Positions 57,279-64,000 of a stretch of 64,000 bases of DNA are shown one piece after another; the stretch's first letter is position 1; each line of letters begins with the position of its first letter. The stretch lies in assembly GCA_029851415.1 (NCBI GenBank), contig CM056744.1:119382838-119446837 (forward strand), read 5' to 3'. Source of the stretch: Eretmocerus hayati (lineage: Eukaryota; Arthropoda; Insecta; Hymenoptera; Aphelinidae). Below the pieces are notes generated by a model, which had not been told where the DNA came from, searched no databases, and saw only the letters and a program-made list of their open reading frames with translations. The translations under genes were made by a program, and so were the position numbers.

Positions 57279-60200
57279 CCTCATCCAAGCCAACCTCAGG
57301 AAGAGCGGGGACGCAGACGATCTCCTACACGCTGTAGCCAAAGAAGGAGGGATCGATGTTCTGATTATCTCCGAACCGCCTCGGAAGCGCGAATTCTCTC
57401 GATCTACATTCGATCACTGGAGGACAGCCGTAATCCAGATCATGAATCCTGCGATCCGTGAGACTGGACCAGCTGTTAGTGGCCGCGGTTTCGCTCGAAA
57501 GACCATAGAGGGTACAGCAGTCTACAGCTGCTACTATTCGCCGTCGCTCAAGATGCACGAATTCGAAGACGAGCTCCATGACCTAGAAGAGGATGTGAGG
57601 CGATGGGGGGGCCCAGTTATAATCGCGGGGGATTTCAACTCCAAGGAACCGACTTGGAGCGGGGGGCCGCGTGATAGACGGGGGGTAATACTCGCTGATG
57701 CCATGGAGGCATTGGGATTAGTGCTCGCGAACGAGACGGGGGTTATCACCTACCACCGACACGACACTCGGTCCAGGGAGGGAGGTTCGTCTTCGGTCCT
57801 CGACCTGACGTTCATGAGCCCGTCGCTCATGGGACGTATGACATCGTGGGAGGTTCTGGACACGGAAACATTGAGTGACCATCGACATATTCGGTTTCGG
57901 CTTAGGACTGACAGACAGAGACAGACGACACACAGACCGCGACCGACGGGGTGGCAGGTACGCAAGCTGGATGAGGGGAAATTCCGGGAATCGATAGAAA
58001 CAGTCGAAGATCTCCCGATGAACTCCGCCTCGGACGAAGCTGTGGCGATGGTAACATCCGCCATCACGAGAGCTTGCGACGCGTCGATGCCTCGCAGGAC
58101 AACACCATGTTTCTGGAGGAAACCAGAGTACTGGATCACCGATGAGATCAAGGCTCTACAAAGAACGAGCAACAAGAAAAGGAGGACCGCATGGCGATCA
58201 AGGAAGCTGCAACGACCATCGCTGGCGGAAGATGACAGAGCGTACAAAGAAGCAAAGAAGGCTCTCGTTCTAGCCATCCGGAGGAGCAAAGAGAAGTGCT
58301 GGGGTGAACTGTGCGACATGGTTAACGAAGACCCCTGGGGCACGCCATATCGCGTGGTCATGTCAAAGGTCCGACCCCGGAAGGGCAACCCAGCACCGAC
58401 CGATGCAGCAACATTGCGCACCATCGTGGAAGACCTCTTCCCAGCAGGAGAACCCAGAGTTACATTACCTACGGAGAGCGAAGACCCCATCCCGCTCTTC
58501 ACTATGCAAGCTACTCATAGCGGCGAAGAGAATGCCGAACGGGAAGGCCCCTGGCCTGGATGGCATCCCAAACGAGGCTCTGAAACTGGTCTTCAAATAC
58601 AAGCCAGATCTACTCCTCGACCTCTTCAACATCTGTCTGAGCGCGGGAACTTTCCCGGACAAGTGGAAACGCCAGAAGCTGGTCCTGATACCTAAGGGTC
58701 AAGGAGGTCAACGCCCTCTCAGCATGCTCGACAATATCGGGAAAATGTACGAGAGGATGGTGCTCAACAGGGTGGAAAAAGCCTACGAAGAAGGCGGTGG
58801 GCTATCACCAATGCAGTTCGGGTTCCGGAAGGGACGGAGCACTGTGCACGCGGTTGAGGCGGTCCAAGAACGGGTTCAAGCGTCGGTAGGGAACCCATAC
58901 CAAGGAAGAGGAGGATTCTGTGCCATCATTGCGTTGGACATAAAGAACGCATTCAACTGCGCGAGCTGGGAGCGAGTCTATCAATCCCAAGCAGGTAAAG
59001 TGCCCCCCTATCTACTAGCCGTCACGAGTGACTACCTGCGGAACAGGACCCTCGTGTACGACACCGACGAGGGACAAAAGATTCGGGTACTGTCCGCCGG
59101 AATCGGACAGGGATCGGTCTCCGGGCCGTTCAACTGGAACACCCAGTATGACAGCTTACTGTCTATCGAACTGCCAGAAGGATTGATAATAGTGGCTTTC
59201 GCGGACGACGCGGGACTCATAGTATGGGCTGACAACGAGGAACTCTTGGGTAGACGCGCGAACGAAGCGCTGGCCCGAGTCTACGAGTGGATGATTAGCA
59301 GGCTTCTGGAGCTCGCTGTCAAGAAGTGCGAAGCAATCGTGGTCACAAGGCGTAGGAAGTTTGACCTACCCCGGTTTCATATCAACGGGCAAGAGATTCC
59401 ACGGAAGACAGAGCTGAAATACCTCTTTGTATGGCTCGATGACAAGTGGTCGTTCAAGAAGCACATCCAGGAAGCCGCCCAGAAGGCGAGCAGGGTTCGT
59501 TCGGCGCTCCAGCGGCTTATGCCGAATATCGGAGGACCCAAGGAAAAGAGGCGCGCACTTCTCAACACCGTCACTACCTCCATCATGCTGTACGGTGCAC
59601 CCGTGTGGGGGAAGAGAGTAGAGAAGACCATCATCGAGAAGGGAATGGGGCCTGTCCACCGAAGAGCGGCCCTGAGGAGTATCCGTGCCTACCGCACTGT
59701 GTCAGGAGATGCGGCTTACGTATTGGCGAGTACTCCGCCCATCCACTTGCTCGTCGCGGAGCGAGTGAGGATCTGGGACCGCCAGAAAGTGATCGGAGCC
59801 GAACGAGTACTCACTCCGACGATGAAGGAGATCATCCGCGACAACGAGAAGGAAACCACCCTTGAACATTGGCAAACTGAGTGGGATTCGCCATTTGCAA
59901 ACGGCAGATGGACGCACCGGCTGATCCGTGACGTAGCCAAGTGGGCGGAACGCACCCACGGAGAGATGGACTACTGGACGACGCAGGCACTGAGCGATCA
60001 TGGTTGCTTCGGTTCCTATCTAACCAGGTTCAAGAAGAGGACGACCCCAGCATGTCAGTTCAAGAAGAGGACGACCCCAGCATGTCAGTCATGCGGGGAC
60101 GAATGGGATGACGCCGAACATGCGCTGTTCAAGTGCAGCAACACCCGGAGAGAGCGCGCCGAGCTGGATGAATGGCTGGGTGCTCAACTAACACCTGAGA

Positions 60201-60331
60201 ATCTCGTCCCGTACTTGCTCCGCAACCAGGAGACATGGGATAGACTCACCGGATACATCAAACTGGTGATGACCCGCAAAGAGGAGAAAGAGAGGGAAGT
60301 AAGGCGCCTCGAAGCAGGCGAATCACAGTGA
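57271..60331 (+). pseudogene. LINE ORF2 (endonuclease and reverse transcriptase), one frameshift
   Basis: ATG at 57271 (MASLIQANLRKSG) overlaps the ORF1 stop by eight bases. The endonuclease shows IISEPP, IIAGDFNSKEPTWSGG, SVLDLTF and LSDHRHIRF. Near 58500-58530 the frame shifts by one base and continues with KRMPNGKAPGLDGIP, IALDIKNAFNCASW, GIGQGSVSGP and FADDAGLIVWAD, so the catalytic aspartates of the reverse transcriptase are intact. A C-terminal CQSCGDEWDDAEHALFKC motif is typical of R1-type ORF2. A 30-base tandem duplication (60028-60087) repeats FKKRTTPACQ just before it. Total length is about 1,020 codons. Confidence 0.85.
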
Positions 60332-60752
60332 CTCTGCCGATTGAAACAGAAGAAGCCCAAATGATTCCAGGAGGAATCTGATGCACTGAAGAGGGAAGAG
60401 AGAAGAAAGAAGAGAGAAGAAAGAAGATGAAGAATGAAGAGATGGAAGAAGATCGAAGAAAGGGAAACAACACCTGCGAGTCGTGAGAAGAGAGACGCTC
60501 GATCCTGAGCGCGAGACGCCGCCGGCCCTGAAGTAATGCTCACGCGGTGCCGGGGCCGGATTGGTAAGTTGGTGGATCTCTCCCTTGTCCAATGGCCGGC
60601 GCCAACGGAGAAGGAAGAGAGGGTTTACCCGGTTCGGATGGCTGTATCGATGCGGATTCCAGCCCGGGACTGTTGGGGAGGTGCTGGCCAGCCGTGTTTG
60701 GCTGACCGGTGCCTCTCCTTCGTACGTCACAGCGTATTTGCCCTACAACCAC

Positions 60753-60784
<32 letters not shown>
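60332..60784 (+). other. LINE 3' untranslated region and poly-A tail
   Basis: A purine-rich stretch (GAAGAAAGAAGAGAGAAG, 60390-60470) follows the ORF2 stop, then GC-rich sequence with CGGTGCCGGGGCCGGATTGG, then 29 A residues. The poly-A tail directly abuts GAGAGAGAGA of the flanking microsatellite. Confidence 0.8.
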
Positions 60785-60787
<3 letters not shown>

Positions 60788-61394
60788 AGAGAGATCCCAG
60801 AGTTCGGAACGCTCCGACCAGCATATTCGAATAAACCTGTTATCTGTCACCATACCTCGAGACTGAGCCGAGTGTGTTTGGTGGTCCAAAGATCGAGCAA
60901 TTTTCTAGGGATTGAAACTACGATCCTCTAGCTATGAGATCACAATTCTTGATATTGGTATGGACTACGAATCTTTTCGGGCGTGAATCTATGGGAGGGT
61001 GGTGACTGCAAGGAGATTTGAGAGCTAATTCACTATTCTGGCCGATTTCACAGGGAGTATCATCTGATCCTGCGAGGAGCATGACTACAATACAACGACC
61101 ATGGCCAGAGCACGATTTCAAAGCAGCTTGATCGTGTGGTGTTTTAGGGAGTGTGATCCTGAAATCTCAGCGTGTGATGAAAAATCTTGAGAAAGAGTCG
61201 GGTAGATTCTTGAGTTTTTTGCCACAGAGGTAAGATTTCAGAATCGCACGTCCTGGGATATCTTCCGATCCTTAGGCTATTGGATCACGTGGTGATTCTG
61301 GGCGTTGTTTGGTCATCGTGCCTCTCGGTACATCCAATCAGATCCTGCTTGTGAAGATGGGCAGAATAGAGATTTAACGGTCAAATCTCCTGGC

Positions 61395-62898
61395 AGTCAC
61401 CACTCTCTTGCAGATTCACGCCTGAAACTATTTGTGGCCTATTCCATGATCGAAAATTATGATTACATACCTAGCGATTCGGAATTTCGATAAACAGGAT
61501 ATCGCTCGATCCCTCGGTTAAAGGAGATACTTGACGTATGCTCGTGGTCTGGTCCCGATGCCTTAATTTGGCTTACAATCCTGGTCAGATTCTATCTCAG
61601 GAAATGATCATTGTCAGGAAACTACATCGAATTCACCATCACAGCCGCCCACCCAATACGGTTCTGAGGCTGAGTGATCTGAGATTTGTGTCCAGTGATC
61701 TCGAGATATCAAGGACCCCCCCCCCCCCCCGCCGGCTCTTCCAGTTTTATCTAGTTCAACACGCGTCCTTGCTCTTGCAGCCACCCATTCAACACGATTC
61801 GGGAGCTGTGTAATCTCAAATACGTGCTTAGCGATGCCAAAACACTCCAAAAACAACCCCTACTCAACACTCAAACTCCAATCTTGGTCAATTTGTGCCT
61901 CTACTCGACCCCCCCCCCCCCCCAACCGCCCACGCAACATGACTTGGAGGCTGGATGATCTCAAATTCGTGCTTAGCGACCCCAAAATACCCCAAAAACA
62001 CCCTTACTCAAGTCTCGAGCTTCGATCTCGGTCAATTTGCGCCTCCGCCCCCGCAGCCGCCCACGCAACACGATTAAGAGGCAAGGCAATGTCATATTCG
62101 TGTTCAGCGACCTTAAAATACCTCAAAAACAGCCTCCACTCGACTTTTCGAGCTCGATTTTGATAGTCGCTTGCTCTCGACCCCGCAGCCTCTTACGCGA
62201 TATGATCTCGAGATACGTCAATACGAGATTCGATCTCCATATCCTCGAAATATTTGGCAGACACTAGTCTCACGCGATCCAAGATTAATTTTGATTCATC
62301 CCATATAATTTGATTGCAGCCATGCACTATCGGACACCTTTTATCAACTATTCAAAGCGCGAGCCTCATGCTATATGCGATGATGTTGATGTCAAAAAGC
62401 CGCTCCCGCCCCATATCTGGGCTCTCAAGATCATATACTCGTTGCATGGAGTCAGCACAGCCTTATGATCCAGCTCCAGCGTTAGCTGCTACTTTGATTG
62501 AAATGAAATGAAATTGTTGAGAATACAAGCCGTTATGATTTCTTTGTCAATCGCGCATTATCACTTTTTTGCATGCATTTATTTGCTTCTTGTATCGAAG
62601 GTTTCAGATAAAATGTTTCAATTACCAAAGTGATGACCTCTTAGCTACATCACACTCAAATTGTACATTTACAATTCAAATTCGAACGCTGCAGACAAGC
62701 CTTTGTTGTTGTTCTAGATAACCTCATAACCTCCCATTTATTGGTATTTATTTGATTTATACTGAAAAAATTAGCCATTTTCCGTCTTCGAGCCCATTGA
62801 ACTTTTTGTTCAGAATTTTGTGCTTGACAACATATTTCTTCCCCGACAAAATTAACCGAAAGCCAAAATCCTATCTCTCGGAGCGGGGTCCTTTACTG
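61395..62898. repeat. Right main arm of the long inverted repeat
   Basis: Reverse complement of 52276-53766 with few differences; C-tracts at 61718-61730 and 61911-61922 correspond to the G-tracts of the left arm. The outer boundary is the GGAGCGGGGTCCTTTA block at 62899, which is also the outer boundary on the left (52277). Confidence 0.8.
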
Positions 62899-63111
62899 AT
62901 GAATCAGTCTATATAGACTGATTCATTCAGTTAAAATTGATCCCACTTAACTGACCCGATCAGTGTATATGGACTGATTGTCACTTAGATCTGACTGATT
63001 CATGCTGAGAGAGTAGAGTGAATGTTAGTCAATAACAATAACTCGGCAACTCAAGTCAAACTCGGTATTATCGGAATTATTTCTCAAAATGCGAGTCAAA
63101 CGCCGCAGCCG

Positions 63112-63140
63112 GGTTGCACGGCTACCGCATGCCCGAGTGG
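63112..63140. repeat. Right end of the interrupted MITE family A copy
   Basis: GGGTTGCACGGCTACCGCAT resembles the right end of the 8.3-kb element (GGGTTGCACGGTGACCGCAT). Its left partner is at 50.49 kb, so the 12-kb foldback element was inserted into it. Confidence 0.55.
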
Positions 63141-63771
63141 ATTCCTTCAGGTGTAGCTATTGTTGCTACGTAACAAACTCCCCAGTTACAAACTTCGCGC
63201 TATCCTTCGAGATTCCTACAGAAGAATATGAGATTGATTCGATATCCAGTATCACGTCGAAATATAATGCATCATGCGTGTCACCATTCATAAAAAAAAC
63301 AACACATAGGAAGATGAGTTTTTATAATTACTCAAAGATCGTTAACCGTTAGTAAAATTTTTAATCCAAATTTTGGATCGTGAAAAATACAGAAGGATTG
63401 AGCCGAGAATTTTGTATGAGTTGATATCTAAGGTATTGCAGGAAAACAAATCGAGGTCGAGGAGCCAATTCAGACTTCTCGAATCGTGTTTTGATCATTA
63501 GTCTGTTAATTTACACAATTCCAAAGTAGAATCACGAGTGCGCACTTGTATGGCGCGTTGAAAAATATACCTTGAGAATCTGAAAAACTAGATATCGTTA
63601 TCTCATACATTCAAAAATAACAATCACCAATTGAAACCTCGAGTACATGTTTGTTACCTATAGGCTCAAAGTACGATGCCAAGGATATTTATTTGTTAGG
63701 AAATCGTAAGGTGTACGTTGTTGTCCACAAGAATATCACGCTTGGGTCAAAATGTTTGACACCGCGATGGG

Positions 63772-63778
63772 TATATAT
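63772..63778 (+). promoter_or_regulatory. TATA box of the second secreted-protein gene copy
   Basis: TATATAT is placed as in copy 1, and the following block (GAGTGAGCC(G/A)AGGGTTGTTC ... TTATCGAC) is nearly identical down to the ATG. Confidence 0.6.
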
Positions 63779-63862
63779 GAGTGAGCCGAGGGTTGTTCTC
63801 CATTACAGTGAAAGATATTCCGAGACTTACTGACATTTGCATCAACGAGTTGACTTATCGAC

Positions 63863-63953
63863 ATGAGTGCTTTCCAAGTTGTGGCTTCTGTGTTACTTTT
63901 GACTTTGGCAGTCTTAGGTGCACCTCCGCAAGAGGTTCAGAAGAAGGAAAATG
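63863..63953 (+). CDS. Small secreted protein, copy 2, exon 1 (runs off the window)
   Basis: ATG at 63863 encodes the same signal peptide as copy 1 (MSAFQVVASVLLLTLAVLGA) and PPQEVQKKEN, with Asp replaced by Glu, ending G|GTGAGC in phase 1. Exon 2 would lie past the window edge. The coding and core promoter sequences are far more similar between copies than the flanks, suggesting a recent duplication with selection or gene conversion. Whether the gene is intact cannot be judged from exon 1. Confidence 0.75.
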
Positions 63954-64000
63954 GTGAGCTTAATCGCATATCTCAATCAAACGTAATAGACCCAAATAAA

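Larger units (their letters stand above)
55132..60784 (+). mobile_element. R1-clade-like non-LTR retrotransposon (LINE), full length but decayed
   Basis: The element runs from CCCCGTAGGGGG after the (GA)n tract to a 29-base poly-A tail (60756-60784). It has a short 5' UTR, ORF1 with zinc knuckles, ORF2 with an APE-type endonuclease, reverse transcriptase and a C-terminal cysteine-histidine motif, and a 3' UTR of about 420 bases. Overlapping ORFs, the CCHC gag, the GDFNSKEPTW endonuclease and the FADD reverse transcriptase point to the R1 clade. It is GC-richer than the host DNA around it. Frameshifts in both ORFs mean this copy is inactive. Confidence 0.85.
51084..63015. mobile_element. 12-kb composite foldback element with long inverted-repeat arms
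   Basis: The element begins TACTCTCTCAGCACGAATCA and ends with the mirror TGATTCATGCTGAGAGAGTA. The outer ends (to about 51320 and from about 62895) are full of ACTGATTCAGT / CAGTTAACTG motifs in both directions. The main arms (about 52276-53766 and 61395-62898) are nearly identical in inverted orientation for about 1.5 kb. Diverged 500-base repeats follow inward. The left side has an extra 0.95 kb (51320-52262) not mirrored on the right. The centre is occupied by an R1-like LINE. No transposase was found, so this is a foldback-type, probably non-autonomous, DNA element. Confidence 0.75.

Noticed and set aside
57750..58502. 250-codon minus-strand frame
   Set aside because: Antisense shadow of the ORF2 endonuclease region.

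Overview
The window is nuclear DNA from an insect: AT-rich, with many short spliceosomal introns and insect-type gene families (a gustatory-receptor fragment, a possible odorant-binding-protein exon, a defensin-fold secreted peptide) and an R1-clade non-LTR retrotransposon. I favour Hymenoptera from the overall impression, but the sequence alone does not prove the order. Many real exons are too short or too fragmented for simple ORF calling, so genes were rebuilt from GT..AG junctions with matching codon phase.

Layout. 1-0.5 kb: two exons of a gustatory-receptor-like gene (+), apparently lacking the middle of the protein. 0.5-6.5 kb: no convincing gene except one candidate 40-nt first exon at 3.2 kb; dispersed repeats. 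6.5-18.9 kb: one large minus-strand gene for a receptor-type protein tyrosine phosphatase. I rebuilt 28 exons: signal peptide, farnesoic-acid-methyltransferase-like domain, galactose-binding-like module, two EGF-like modules, about six fibronectin III domains, one membrane helix, a catalytic PTP domain with HCSAGVGRTG, and a partial second PTP domain. One junction in the catalytic domain cannot be joined in frame, and the second domain stops before its P-loop. A separate three-exon secreted-protein gene on the plus strand (9.16-10.33 kb) sits inside one of its introns. 19-35 kb: gene-poor, with inverted-repeat elements. 35.25 kb: tRNA-Gln(TTG). 36.05-41.75 kb: a two-exon minus-strand gene for a secreted cysteine-stabilised alpha-beta (defensin-type) peptide, whose intron holds a 2.6-kb palindromic transposon and several smaller elements.

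43-64 kb: a local tandem duplication. Each unit carries a gene for a small secreted protein with no cysteine in its mature part: a complete two-exon copy at 46.5-47.4 kb and exon 1 of a second copy at 63.86 kb. The core promoter (TATA box to start codon) is strongly conserved between copies. The second unit is split by nested insertions. A TTAA-bounded inverted-repeat element was invaded by a 12-kb foldback element with long inverted-repeat arms (51.1-63.0 kb). Inside that, an R1-like LINE (55.1-60.8 kb, decayed ORF1 and ORF2, poly-A tail) is inserted in a (GA)n microsatellite.

The genes do not form an operon-like system. What they share is small secreted proteins in a receptor, chemosensory or defence-like context, in a region heavily remodelled by foldback transposons, several of which have unusual arrays of short palindromic motifs next to their ends.
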